Below are positions 1-9,201 of a stretch of DNA of 64,000 nucleotides, in pieces. Location of the stretch: the NCBI RefSeq assembly GCF_000407185.1, contig NZ_KE136481.1:451136-515135 (forward strand), read 5' to 3'. The stretch is from Enterococcus malodoratus ATCC 43197. GTDB taxonomy: Bacteria; Bacillota; Bacilli; Lactobacillales; Enterococcaceae. Each line of letters starts with the position of its first letter. Positions within the stretch are counted from its first letter, which is position 1. The position numbers and the translations under genes are program-made. The notes beneath the pieces were generated by a model that was not told where the DNA came from, did not search any database, and worked only from the letters and a program-made list of their open reading frames with translations.

Positions 1-822
1 ATACTTTACATCAACTTTCACTTGAATATTTTTTCCATTTTGTGTATAAATTGGATCCACTAATTCCACAAGTTTTAAGTTCGTATTGATTGGACTCATT
101 GTGTCATCTTCAACATAATACTCAAGCTCCTTTTCAGAAGCAGTTGGGTAAATTCTGAAAAACATTTCTAAAAACTCTGTAATTTCTTCCGTTATTTTAC
201 CATCAATTTCTGAACTATTTTCTACTTTCTTTGCTTCATATTGAGCCTTTTCCGGTTTTCCAATCAGGGTAGGTAAACTCGTTACTATATGATTCCTGTT
301 TTCATCTTCAAAGATTGTCACTCGATAAGCAGAAGAAACCTGTTGTGACTTCTTTCCTTCTGTAATCTTTTGATCCACTAGAAATGAAACGACAAAATTA
401 TCTGACCTTTTTTCAACATCTAGAATTTTTACAGACTGAACTTCGGAACTAGTGGGAATATCTGCCCGAACCATATCTTGGCTCAAGGTGAGACCTTCTT
501 CTGTAAGATATTGTCCAAGAGTACTCATTCTCTTTTCAATTGCTTCTTTGTTATTTTTCCATGAAAAATATTCTTTCACAAAATCCTCTGTAAAACTTTC
601 AACGCCAGAAGTATTCACTACCTTCTCTTTTATAACCACTTTTTCATGAGTTGTATATTGATCAATGGCGGTGAAATTTTTATAAACGCCAAAAGCAAGA
701 CTACAAGACAATAAAAGCCAAAGGGCAAGCACCATTTTTCGATGCTTACCCACGGATACAACTCGTTCTTTTTTCTTTTTTGGGCTCTTTTCCTTTTGAT
801 TCCGTTCAATTTTTATCTTCAT
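1..822 (-). CDS. Conjugal transfer protein TcpC-like (Tn916 ORF13 type), 3' end outside window
   Basis: The start codon is ATG at 822 and the frame stays open to the window edge, so the C-terminus is missing. Reading the minus strand gives a Lys/Arg-rich cytoplasmic N-terminus, one membrane segment near residues 30-47 and an extracytoplasmic domain of the TcpC kind. Family knowledge: TcpC is a bitopic VirB8-like channel component of Gram-positive conjugation systems. It is the last gene seen of the transfer operon, 18 bp after cwlT, which matches the Tn916 order ORF17-16-15-14-13. Assignment rests on position, topology and general sequence look, so the family call is firm and the details less so. 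Confidence 0.8.
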   Translation of the reverse strand, partial: MKIKIERNQKEKSPKKKKERVVSVGKHRKMVLALWLLLSCSLAFGVYKNFTAIDQYTTHEKVVIKEKVVNTSGVESFTEDFVKEYFSWKNNKEAIEKRMSTLGQYLTEEGLTLSQDMVRADIPTSSEVQSVKILDVEKRSDNFVVSFLVDQKITEGKKSQQVSSAYRVTIFEDENRNHIVTSLPTLIGKPEKAQYEAKKVENSSEIDGKITEEITEFLEMFFRIYPTASEKELEYYVEDDTMSPINTNLKLVELVDPIYTQNGKNIQVKVDVKY

Positions 823-840
823 TATTTTTCCTCTTTTCTC

Positions 841-1845
841 TTATTTGTACCGTCCAGCACCGATAAGATGCTGCTGCCAATAGCTTTCCGTTAGATTTGT
901 CCAGCCCACTGGATCTCCTGCATGAAACATGCGATTCTCCCCTGCGTAAATGCCCACATGAGTCACATAAGTACCGGCATTATAAGTCGAATGAAAGAAA
1001 ACCAAATCACCTGGTTTGGCATCTTTTAGGTCAATATGGGTCATGGCATCATACTGATCTTGAGCCACCCGAGGAAGTTTCAGACCAACTTTGGCATAAC
1101 ACCATTGGGTCAAACCACTACAATCAAAACCCGTTTCTGGACTTGAGCCACCAAATACATAGGCCGTTCCTTCATACTTAAAGGCCTCGTCAAAAATTCC
1201 TTGGACTGTTTTATCATCAAACTGTGTTGTAGTTAGGTATTGTTTCACCAATAAGCAATAAAACATATTGCCATAGCTATAGCGCCATCCACCATTTTCC
1301 TTAATCGCGATGGGATTAGGGTAATCGACTTTTTGACCGCCCGATTTTTCCTTTGAAAAAGATTCAGCTAAAGCAAAACTATGCTTCTTCCCGTTTTTCG
1401 CGACATAATCTAGATACCCGCCACCATAGTTATAAGCTTGAATAATACTATCCTGATCGCATCCCAGTTCGTTGGAACGCTTAACCAAAGACGCAAAATA
1501 GAGACATCCTTGTTTGATGGATGCCTCGGTACTTAACGAATTTGGTGGTAAGCCTGCCGATTCAGAACTCTGCATGACATCTTCCATTGTGCCACCAGAT
1601 TCCACTTGAATAATCGCTAAAAGAATCAGGACATATTCTGAGATGCTTGATTCCTTGGCATATTTTTCTACCATTGCACGATGTTTCAAAACTTCTTCTG
1701 AGACATTACTTCCCCCAAGAGAAGCACCTGAACTATTACTTCCTTCACTGTCTTCACCAAACAACAAGCCCACACACATCAAGATACCCATAAAGGAGAT
1801 TGTCAGGAGGGTTAACGAAATGATACTTAATTTCTTTAAGTTCAT
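841..1845 (-). CDS. cwlT: CwlT-type bifunctional cell-wall hydrolase (lysozyme-like plus NlpC/P60), ICE transfer module
   Basis: 334 residues. An N-terminal membrane/signal segment (about 8-28) is followed by a lysozyme-like domain with the catalytic-type motif QVESGG and the MQSSES and QAYNYGGG signatures, then a C-terminal NlpC/P60 domain with the nucleophile in FDCSGLTQWC and the His in VTHVGIY. Family knowledge: Tn916 ORF14 and ICEBs1 CwlT cut peptidoglycan glycan and peptide bonds to let the mating channel through. The ATG overlaps the stop of the upstream VirB6-like gene by 4 bp (ATGA), so translation is probably coupled. The lysozyme-like half is paralogous to the chromosomal protein at 61267-61902. 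Confidence 0.93.
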   Translation of the reverse strand: MNLKKLSIISLTLLTISFMGILMCVGLLFGEDSEGSNSSGASLGGSNVSEEVLKHRAMVEKYAKESSISEYVLILLAIIQVESGGTMEDVMQSSESAGLPPNSLSTEASIKQGCLYFASLVKRSNELGCDQDSIIQAYNYGGGYLDYVAKNGKKHSFALAESFSKEKSGGQKVDYPNPIAIKENGGWRYSYGNMFYCLLVKQYLTTTQFDDKTVQGIFDEAFKYEGTAYVFGGSSPETGFDCSGLTQWCYAKVGLKLPRVAQDQYDAMTHIDLKDAKPGDLVFFHSTYNAGTYVTHVGIYAGENRMFHAGDPVGWTNLTESYWQQHLIGAGRYK

Positions 1846-3965
1846 TTTTTCTCACCCGACCTTGATTTTGGACGAGAGTTCATTCTTTTTTGTACTTTTT
1901 GATTGGTTTGCTTGGGCAGTGTAGACCTCTGTTTCACTTGTTGGAAAGAATTTTTCTTACTTGATGGTTGACTTATTCTTTTTGAAACATTTTCCTGACT
2001 AGTTAGTTTTCGTTTGATTTCGGGATTCGGATTTGCTCTCACAATCCGCTTTGGTGCTTCTCTTTTCGGCGCTCTATCTTTTTGAGGTTGGAGCTCTGTT
2101 TTTATCGGAACATTTCCCCGTCTTTTTCCATGACGATTCCCTGTTTCGTTCAATACTTTGCGCTTTTCAGCCATTTTTTCATCTCTACATTGTCGTTGTT
2201 TTTCTAGCAACTCCGCTCGATTTGCTTTTTCTTGGACCAGTCCGCGCTTAAATTCTTCTGGTGCTTTTTTCGTTTTTTCAATTCCTTTATGGAGGTTGTA
2301 TTTCAAGTTGGTCGGTGTGCTTCGTACTTGATCCTTTACTTGTTTGGACTTATCTTTCACCAAAGCTTGGGTATCCAAAACTTTGCCGATTTTTCTCCCA
2401 GCTAAATTCATTCTAGACTGTTTCTTATTTTTTGAGATTGGATTTTCCTTAGTCGGGTCAGGTGATGCCTCGTTATTGTTAGGTAGCGACGGATTCTTTC
2501 GTGGAGAAAAACCAGAAGAATACAATCTGGACTTTTGTTGATCCTTTGACAACTTATTTCCAACTACTGCACCTCCACCAAAGGCCAGAGTTCGGCCCAC
2601 ATTTCGATTGAGTTGCCGTAATTTACGATTCATTAACATTTGCGGTCTTCGCATCACCCGTCTGCCCATTGACTGACTGTCATTACTCTGGAGGTTGAAC
2701 ATACTCATAATGTCACCCAATTTGAAATAGATACCGGCAAAGGTCACAATTTGTAGAAAAGCTACCATAAAGAAGGGATAGGTCGCCGAAATATTGTAAA
2801 ACATCGTGGAGATACTAAAAGCAGTTGTAATCACCAAGGTCACTCCCGCTCGCATCATAATCGTATTGAATAAACGAATAATCGCCTTCTTTCCCAAACT
2901 CTCATAAGTCGGCAACATGGACAATAAAAAACTAATCGGCAAAAACATCGCAAAGATAATGAAGAGAATTTGGGAGAATAACATAATCCCGGTTAGGAGG
3001 AAAACAAAGAAGGAAATCCCAATATTGAACAACACCAAAAAGACCACGGTCCCTAAGCGGTTCATGGTCTTGGTAATACTTAAATTCGCATTGTCATTGT
3101 CTTCAATCTCGGCCTTGACCGCTTCTTCCCGATCTTTGCCTTTATTTTCATCTGGACTCACGGATAAGATTTTATCGACTCGGTCTTCGCCAATTTCTTC
3201 TATATTGGAATCATCAAATTGCAAGAGTAACCAAGGTTGTTGGACTTGAATGGAAAATAAGCTATCCCGAATCAAATCGACACTATCTTTCCCTTGGCTT
3301 TCAGAATTCGGTACAACGATCTCGGTCCCAAGGCTAAGAGCCGCTTCACTAACATCTGAGCTAAAGTCATTGATTTTTGTGATATAGGTAGGCGCATAAG
3401 CAATGAACGAACCCGAAAGTAGAAAGATCATCACAAAATTAATGACAGCCCGGACTGCTTTGGTAGTTTCTCGTTTTAATAATCCGGTATACGCCACATA
3501 AACTCCTAGAGCCAAAATCATTAATAATAAGAAACCGAAGTAGAAACCCGAGGTCTGGAGTCCATTTTCGGTAATGCCGGCTAAGGTTTGGATATTCTTC
3601 CCAATACTTTCAGCTGTATCCGAAATGAAATCCAATTTATAAGCTTCTTGAACTACATAGCCTGTGGCGTTCGATAAATACAGACTTACGGTCCAAATAA
3701 AATTAGTGATGGCATAAAGGCCATACATCACGCTCTTCCCTAGGCCATCCCCCCAATTCCAAGGCAGCCAGTCCCAAGAGCTATCCACAAAGAAATCTAG
3801 TTGATAATTGTTCAGAGAATATTTGGAATAAAGGTTTCCGGCTTTCACCGTATCATCAACTAATCCAGTTGCCTCGGCCACCGTTCCAATCAGACTGAGA
3901 AGAAGTAAAATGATGCAGAGACTGATTGCGAGAATTCCCATAATCCGAAAAAGTTTCTTTTTCAT
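1842..3965 (-). CDS. VirB6-like polytopic conjugation membrane protein (Tn916 ORF15 / TcpH type)
   Basis: Start set at ATG 3965, which follows a GGAG box 7 nt upstream; the open frame extends further but into the virB4 gene. This gives 707 residues. The first ~430 residues hold a signal-like segment and about seven further hydrophobic segments with long extracytoplasmic loops. The remaining ~270 residues are a strongly basic, low-complexity cytoplasmic tail rich in Lys, Arg, Gln and Pro. Family knowledge: these proteins form the membrane core of the Gram-positive mating channel and recruit CwlT and VirB4 partners. The gene starts 4 bp after virB4 stops and overlaps cwlT by 4 bp. Confidence 0.88.
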   Translation of the reverse strand: MKKKLFRIMGILAISLCIILLLLSLIGTVAEATGLVDDTVKAGNLYSKYSLNNYQLDFFVDSSWDWLPWNWGDGLGKSVMYGLYAITNFIWTVSLYLSNATGYVVQEAYKLDFISDTAESIGKNIQTLAGITENGLQTSGFYFGFLLLMILALGVYVAYTGLLKRETTKAVRAVINFVMIFLLSGSFIAYAPTYITKINDFSSDVSEAALSLGTEIVVPNSESQGKDSVDLIRDSLFSIQVQQPWLLLQFDDSNIEEIGEDRVDKILSVSPDENKGKDREEAVKAEIEDNDNANLSITKTMNRLGTVVFLVLFNIGISFFVFLLTGIMLFSQILFIIFAMFLPISFLLSMLPTYESLGKKAIIRLFNTIMMRAGVTLVITTAFSISTMFYNISATYPFFMVAFLQIVTFAGIYFKLGDIMSMFNLQSNDSQSMGRRVMRRPQMLMNRKLRQLNRNVGRTLAFGGGAVVGNKLSKDQQKSRLYSSGFSPRKNPSLPNNNEASPDPTKENPISKNKKQSRMNLAGRKIGKVLDTQALVKDKSKQVKDQVRSTPTNLKYNLHKGIEKTKKAPEEFKRGLVQEKANRAELLEKQRQCRDEKMAEKRKVLNETGNRHGKRRGNVPIKTELQPQKDRAPKREAPKRIVRANPNPEIKRKLTSQENVSKRISQPSSKKNSFQQVKQRSTLPKQTNQKVQKRMNSRPKSRSGEKK

Positions 3966-3969
3966 CTCC

Positions 3970-6417
3970 TCACTCCATTCTCTCTTGAACCGGTGGACGG
4001 GTATCAAAGGCATGGAAGAGTTCTTCAAAGACTGGATGAACTTGGACGACGCCTACTCGACCATACAAATCTTGCATTAAACACTGACCGTTTTCCAAAT
4101 CTCGCAGACGTTTTTGATTGCTTTCATCCTCCTGATCCAACCCAAAGAATTCCAAGGTTTTCTTGATTTCATGAATATCGGTACTGCGAAACGCAAATTT
4201 CAACCCGATATTATTCTTCAAGCGTTCATCCAGTAAATCGTCACTGTTTTGCGTGACGAAATAAACCCCGGCATTCATGGCCCGACCTGCACGAACGAGC
4301 TTATTGGATAAGGTCTTTCCTTGAGCCACTTGAAGAAAACTCCACGCCTCATCCAAATCCACAATCTTGAAAATTTCTCGATTACTATGGATAAAGTCCA
4401 AGGCAAAAGTCGAAATGACGATTAGCATGGAAACACTTAGTAATTCCATGGTGGTGTATTCTTCAAAAGTCGTTTCCGCATCCGGTAAAACCAAATCCGC
4501 CACTTGAATGATATTCAACTGCTTGTCTAAGCTAATCGACTGGGTAATTGAACCGTCTGAGAAAAGCAAATGGGCAAAATCATAATCGGTAAACGATTCA
4601 ATATGATCGGCAATATTTTCCGCAACTGGCGAGCCCTCTTTTCGAAGCTCATTAATGACTTGTAGCAATCCTCGTTGCTCACTTTGGGTAACGGTTCGAA
4701 TAGCCTTGCGTAAAACGGGAAACTTCTCCCCATCTCGACTTGAAATTCCTGTTAAAAAGGTCAGAATATCAATCGCTAGACTTTCTGAGTCTTTCTTTTT
4801 CTTCATAATCACATAAGGATCAAGTAAGCCTTGATTTTCTGGCTTACTGGTTAAGTTGAGAATATTGATTTCATCCGTAATTTCTGGCAAGGTTTCTTTC
4901 CAGCCACCTCGTTCACCTTTTGGATCGACAATTACAGCTTGCCCACCAAACAGCACTGCATAATAGACTAAGAGATTGTTGCTAAAGGATTTTCCACCAC
5001 CAAGTGAACCAAGGAAAGCAGCTGCCAAAGCATTGGTAACTGAACCCTTTACCCCTTGTGAAGCCAATGCCGGTTTCAGATAAACGTTACGCCCTGTATC
5101 CACATTGTAGCCAAAGTAAATGCCTTCCAACTCTCCTAACATCTGTGTAGCTCCAAAACCAAGCCCCGCCAGAAAGTCAGACGTAACATACTGAATATAG
5201 TCGTTCATATATCGTTTACTTGAGGGTAAGAATTCTTCATGTAGCCCCATCATGTCGCCAAAAGGACGGACTAATTTTACATTGGTATCATCATAAAAAT
5301 CGAACACTTCATCACAGCGGCGCTTTAGTTCATCTACTGATTCGGCACTCACTCGAACCACATAGCTCAGTTTGTACATAGATTCTTTGGACTGATCCAA
5401 GGTGGTTTCCAATTCATCTACGGAATCCAACGCATCTAAAACATTGGAATTCGTTTCATTATCAGATTGATAGGCATGGTTGTCTAAATCTTTCAGTTCT
5501 TTTTTCTTATTGCGAACGGTAGCAAGTGCCTTTTTATTGGTGACAATCTCTACATTCATTGAAGTATCAATCGGAAAAGTGAATTGTTGTTGCTGGTAAT
5601 AGAAAAGTTCTGAGGAGGGAAACTCCATTTCCCCCACAATTGTATTAATTGTTAAGTACGCTACATATGATTCATGATTCTCATGTTCCATACGTAAGTA
5701 ACGGGGCTTTTCTTCAATCAAACAACGACTGGGACGTAATAAGTCGTAACGTTTCACCAAAGTTTCCGACTTCAGCTTTTTCTTTGGTAGCTGAAATTCA
5801 TATTCTTCAAATGGTGTACCCTTTTTGCCATAGATATGTTCAATCAAATACGTCAGATCACTCGGTGTGACTCGTCTGACTTTAAATCTTCGAGCCAATT
5901 TACTTTCCATTAGTTTTTCAATCTTGGTATATCGGCGAATTTCTTCATTGGATAAGGAAACAAAATCGCCCATCAAATGATGATTCACTCCATAGACAAA
6001 TTCTTGAAAGCCGGAGAAGAAAGATTTCTTGAGATTCTTTAGATTGACCTCTTCATCTGTCGCAATCAGTTTGAAGCCAATAAAAAAACGATAATCAATC
6101 TGACTATCGCCAATCATGGATACTAATGCCTCTGTCTGTAAATCAATTCGTTGTTTCGCGACTTCTTTGAGTCTACCGGTAATTTCCTTTTTCGATCGTT
6201 CTTGTGTAGCGCGTATACTACTTTCTGTGGCAATTTGTAAGGCATGAATCTTACCTTCACGGTTTTGCGCAATCAATTGGCGAAAGTTATCATGTACTTG
6301 ATATTTTTGTTCCGGTGACAAAAAGGAGTAGTTGTAAGGCACTAATTCATAGTAGGCAAAACACTCGCCTTCTTGGTTAAACACAAGATTGTTTTCGATA
6401 TACTTAATCGGGTACAT
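3970..6417 (-). CDS. VirB4-type conjugation ATPase (Tn916 ORF16 / TcpF / ConE)
   Basis: 815 residues, no clear membrane segment. The N-terminal half is the channel-binding VirB4 region. The C-terminal half carries a Walker A loop in SLGGGKSFSNN and a Walker B strand ending in VDLDEAWSF, followed by the TQNSDD sensor-like motif. Family knowledge: the motor ATPase that energises assembly of, and transfer through, the mating channel at the membrane. It overlaps the end of tcpE by 14 bp and is followed immediately by the VirB6-like gene. Base composition resembles that of other transfer genes and is richer in GC than the adjacent defence cargo. Confidence 0.95.
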   Translation of the reverse strand: MYPIKYIENNLVFNQEGECFAYYELVPYNYSFLSPEQKYQVHDNFRQLIAQNREGKIHALQIATESSIRATQERSKKEITGRLKEVAKQRIDLQTEALVSMIGDSQIDYRFFIGFKLIATDEEVNLKNLKKSFFSGFQEFVYGVNHHLMGDFVSLSNEEIRRYTKIEKLMESKLARRFKVRRVTPSDLTYLIEHIYGKKGTPFEEYEFQLPKKKLKSETLVKRYDLLRPSRCLIEEKPRYLRMEHENHESYVAYLTINTIVGEMEFPSSELFYYQQQQFTFPIDTSMNVEIVTNKKALATVRNKKKELKDLDNHAYQSDNETNSNVLDALDSVDELETTLDQSKESMYKLSYVVRVSAESVDELKRRCDEVFDFYDDTNVKLVRPFGDMMGLHEEFLPSSKRYMNDYIQYVTSDFLAGLGFGATQMLGELEGIYFGYNVDTGRNVYLKPALASQGVKGSVTNALAAAFLGSLGGGKSFSNNLLVYYAVLFGGQAVIVDPKGERGGWKETLPEITDEINILNLTSKPENQGLLDPYVIMKKKKDSESLAIDILTFLTGISSRDGEKFPVLRKAIRTVTQSEQRGLLQVINELRKEGSPVAENIADHIESFTDYDFAHLLFSDGSITQSISLDKQLNIIQVADLVLPDAETTFEEYTTMELLSVSMLIVISTFALDFIHSNREIFKIVDLDEAWSFLQVAQGKTLSNKLVRAGRAMNAGVYFVTQNSDDLLDERLKNNIGLKFAFRSTDIHEIKKTLEFFGLDQEDESNQKRLRDLENGQCLMQDLYGRVGVVQVHPVFEELFHAFDTRPPVQERME

Positions 6418-6793
6418 AGTTCACACTCCTTACAAGAGTAATGGATTCGTCCCATCGTTTCTTCTGTTCTTTGACTTTCTTTCCTGCAAAAGTGACCTTA
6501 AATCGCAAGTGATAACTGATAAAGGATCGTAAAAATCCCAATGGTTTCTTGCCGTCAAACGTCTTTTGCGACATAAACCAAGTAACCGCCACCGGTATGC
6601 CCAAGTATTTTAGAAATGCCCCCTCTATCATGGATAGTGGAGGCACATGAGCAAATACAATGACAAACAGCAAGGATAAAACAAACCAAGCCATCTGATT
6701 AAAGGTCACAGGAAAAGGCAGTTGAAAGTCATTAATTGCATAAATGACCTTTTCAACTGCCCAGATACTGGTATAGCTTTTTATTTTCTTCAC
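6404..6793 (-). CDS. TcpE family conjugal transfer membrane protein (Tn916 ORF17)
   Basis: Start chosen at GTG 6793, which has GAAAGGAG at the right distance; the frame is open to 6823, but that stretch overlaps the terminator hairpin 6811-6837. 129 residues with two closely spaced hydrophobic segments (about 36-56 and 60-75) followed by a basic C-terminus, the standard TcpE layout. Family knowledge: a small integral membrane component needed for transfer in pCW3 and Tn916-like systems. Its stop overlaps the virB4 start by 14 bp. It is the first channel gene after the defence cargo. Confidence 0.88.
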   Translation of the reverse strand: MKKIKSYTSIWAVEKVIYAINDFQLPFPVTFNQMAWFVLSLLFVIVFAHVPPLSMIEGAFLKYLGIPVAVTWFMSQKTFDGKKPLGFLRSFISYHLRFKVTFAGKKVKEQKKRWDESITLVRSVNYVPD

Positions 6794-6810
6794 GGTTTCT
6801 CCTTTCAAAA

Positions 6811-6837
6811 AAGGCTGTTCCAAATAGGAACAACCTT
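6811..6837 (-). terminator. Intrinsic terminator between defence operon and tcpE
   Basis: The stem AAGGCTGTTCC / GGAACAACCTT has a 5-nt loop and one mismatch. On the minus strand it is followed by a run of six T. It lies 14 bp after the stop of the ABC-three-component ATPase gene and just before the tcpE ribosome binding site. It would limit read-through from the cargo operon into the transfer genes. Confidence 0.75.
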
Positions 6838-6850
6838 CAATATTAAACTA

Positions 6851-8737
6851 TTAAATATCATCAATTAATCCAGAGTTACCATCTGATGAGAATTCTTTTA
6901 TTATATTTTTAGCTGGTAATGTATCTGGATATCCGTTATTGATAACAATTAACTGAATTTCATCGGACATCTTGCTATCCAATTCTACAAAATAAGCTAT
7001 CATTGACTTGAAAATTTCTTCATCTTGAAATTCAGCTGTTTTTGAAGAAACACCTAAATTCTTACTAGGTGTATCAATCATCAACAGATTTAAATGATTT
7101 GAATTTATTTCTCTGCTTGATGCTTTTTCCAAAATTGATAGATAATATGCAACCGTTAATAAAGTTACAGCTCCTAAACTACCTAAATCATTGTACCTTC
7201 TTCCCCTAATATATGGAAGATAGTTTTTTGGATCAATGTAAGCATTTGAAAGTTTTGGAAAATGAAATGCTTCTAGAATCTCATTAAACTTGATATTTAA
7301 TTTCGAAATTATATCACTTTTGTCATTCATTTCTTTTTGCTCTTCAATTTGAGTCTTCAAATCCTCAAGCTCATCTTGCTTTTGCTTTAAAACCAACAGA
7401 AGTCTGTTAAGTTCTTTAATAAATCGGAGGCTATTATCTAGTTCATCATTTTCACTATATAATTTACCAAGCGATAAATTTATAAGGCTTATTTCTTGAA
7501 GATAAGGATTAACATAGGCGTCTGTCAAATCTGAAAGAACTCGCTCGTCTTGATTTATTTGCTTAGTAAGTAACTCGTTTTTCTTTACTAATTCTTCTCT
7601 TACAGACATAGAATGATTTATATGCTTTTCAAGTTCATTCTTTTTTTTATTTATATTTCTTTTTTCATTTTTGAGTTCAATAACTTGCTCTGCCAGATTT
7701 TCCATTGAATTATCACAAAGCATACAATTCAAAGAATTTTTATGCATAGATAACGGTTGCAGGCAATTAGGGCAAAGCTTAAAATCGTACTTGTTGATTT
7801 CACGTACTCCCATAATTGCAGCATCAATTTTTTCAAGATCATTCGAATATTGATTAGATAATGTGATTAATTTTTGAATATACTGTTTTTGATCAGCAAT
7901 TTCTGCAAGTATTAAATTTCTATCCTTTTTTTTCTTTATAACATTTTCTTCAAGCTCATCTGTCATAGAGTTTGAAGAATCCAGCTTTATTTTTTCTTTA
8001 TTTTCGTTTAGCAATTTTGTGAGCTCTTTAATTTGTAAATCAAGCTCTTTTTTCCTTTTTTCAACTGTATCGTAATTTTCAATATCAGATTGTTTCAAAA
8101 ATTCTTGAATCCCGTTTACTTTAATCGTCTCATTCTTATATTCATCTTGTTTGATACTCAATTGACTCTTTAATTCCCCAATTAGCTTATCATAGAAATT
8201 AAAGATAATTTCAAAAGCTGCCTTCTGCTTATTATTCACCGCCCAATTTTTTTCAGATAAAATATCTTCGTTATCTATCTCTGTCTGTTTCAGATACGAG
8301 AACTTAAACAAATCTCGAAAACTAAAATTTTGATTAGCAACTTTAATACCATCTAAACCCAATTTAGATAATAAAAATGCCGATAAAGTTTTATTATAAT
8401 CTTTACTACGTTCGAAATACGTTCCAAGGATATCAAACTTACCTTCACCCTCATTAAATACCTCTACTAATATTGGTAAATCAAATTTAAATAAAGTTCT
8501 CTTAATTCTGTATAGTTTCCCTTTTATTTCAAATTCTAGCTCAACATCAGTACACTTTGATCCTACTTCTATATATGATTTATGTGACTTAGATCCAAAA
8601 GCATAGTCAATAAGCTCAAAAATTGTTGTTTTACCAGTTGATGTAGGACCCGAAATCACGTTAAGGCCCTTGATAAATTTTATTTCATAATTCTTATCAA
8701 TTCCAATTAACCTAAATGTTTTCAAAAAAAGATTCAC
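6851..8737 (-). CDS. SMC/Rad50-like ABC ATPase of an ABC-three-component (ABC-3C) defence system
   Basis: 628 residues. Walker A is GPTSTGKTT at about 30-38. Long coiled-coil arms flank a zinc-hook-like hinge with CPNC (322-325) and CMLC (338-341), and the C-terminal half carries Walker B LLMIDTP near 551-557. Family knowledge: this layout is that of RecN/Rad50-like ATPases that form the ATPase arm of ABC-3C systems, predicted biological-conflict systems whose trigger is not well defined. It is the last gene of a three-gene operon and overlaps the middle-component gene by 4 bp. The DNA is visibly more AT-rich than the transfer genes on both sides, consistent with separate acquisition. A solitary recombination ATPase is unlikely given the partners. 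Confidence 0.85.
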   Translation of the reverse strand: MNLFLKTFRLIGIDKNYEIKFIKGLNVISGPTSTGKTTIFELIDYAFGSKSHKSYIEVGSKCTDVELEFEIKGKLYRIKRTLFKFDLPILVEVFNEGEGKFDILGTYFERSKDYNKTLSAFLLSKLGLDGIKVANQNFSFRDLFKFSYLKQTEIDNEDILSEKNWAVNNKQKAAFEIIFNFYDKLIGELKSQLSIKQDEYKNETIKVNGIQEFLKQSDIENYDTVEKRKKELDLQIKELTKLLNENKEKIKLDSSNSMTDELEENVIKKKKDRNLILAEIADQKQYIQKLITLSNQYSNDLEKIDAAIMGVREINKYDFKLCPNCLQPLSMHKNSLNCMLCDNSMENLAEQVIELKNEKRNINKKKNELEKHINHSMSVREELVKKNELLTKQINQDERVLSDLTDAYVNPYLQEISLINLSLGKLYSENDELDNSLRFIKELNRLLLVLKQKQDELEDLKTQIEEQKEMNDKSDIISKLNIKFNEILEAFHFPKLSNAYIDPKNYLPYIRGRRYNDLGSLGAVTLLTVAYYLSILEKASSREINSNHLNLLMIDTPSKNLGVSSKTAEFQDEEIFKSMIAYFVELDSKMSDEIQLIVINNGYPDTLPAKNIIKEFSSDGNSGLIDDI

Positions 8738-9201
8738 AACTCTACCCCCCTACTAGTCGTAAGAAGAACACTTATCTTCTCATTGATAGCTTTATTAGAT
8801 AATTTACATATATTTTTTTCAATATACTTAGATGACTCAGTTAAATTTTCAATATAGCTGTTCGACATTCCGCTTATAAATTCAGTACCTAGTTCTGTAG
8901 AAATATAATTAGATGATTCAGGTTTTAGTTTAATTAAGCAACGCGCTTGAGCATCTGCAAGAACGGAATCATATAACTTATAGTTAGGCTTCCAATGAAA
9001 ATAAGAGAATTTAGTATCAAAATCTTCACTTTTCTTACTATCAAGAAATTCGGGGTATTTTAAAAAAAAGTCATAACAAACAATTCTTTCCATTGTAGTA
9101 TTTTTTTTATGATTTTCCCCTAGGCAATCTAAAAATGTAATAATTCTTATTAGAGTAAGAAGATACTCCTTATAAGTCACACCCTCAACTATTTCATTCA
9201 T
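8734..9201 (-). CDS. ABC-three-component system middle component (small helical protein)
   Basis: 155 residues, mostly helical, no membrane segment and no obvious enzymatic motif. I assign it by position: it lies between the nuclease-like gene and the SMC-like ATPase and overlaps each by 4 bp (ATGA-type junctions). Size and position match the 'middle component' of ABC-3C systems, which are thought to link ATPase and effector, much as the small wHTH subunits of condensin-like complexes do. That mechanistic role is inference. The sequence itself gives little beyond a winged-helix-like stretch in the middle (about 80-110). Confidence 0.65.
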   Translation of the reverse strand: MNEIVEGVTYKEYLLTLIRIITFLDCLGENHKKNTTMERIVCYDFFLKYPEFLDSKKSEDFDTKFSYFHWKPNYKLYDSVLADAQARCLIKLKPESSNYISTELGTEFISGMSNSYIENLTESSKYIEKNICKLSNKAINEKISVLLTTSRGVEL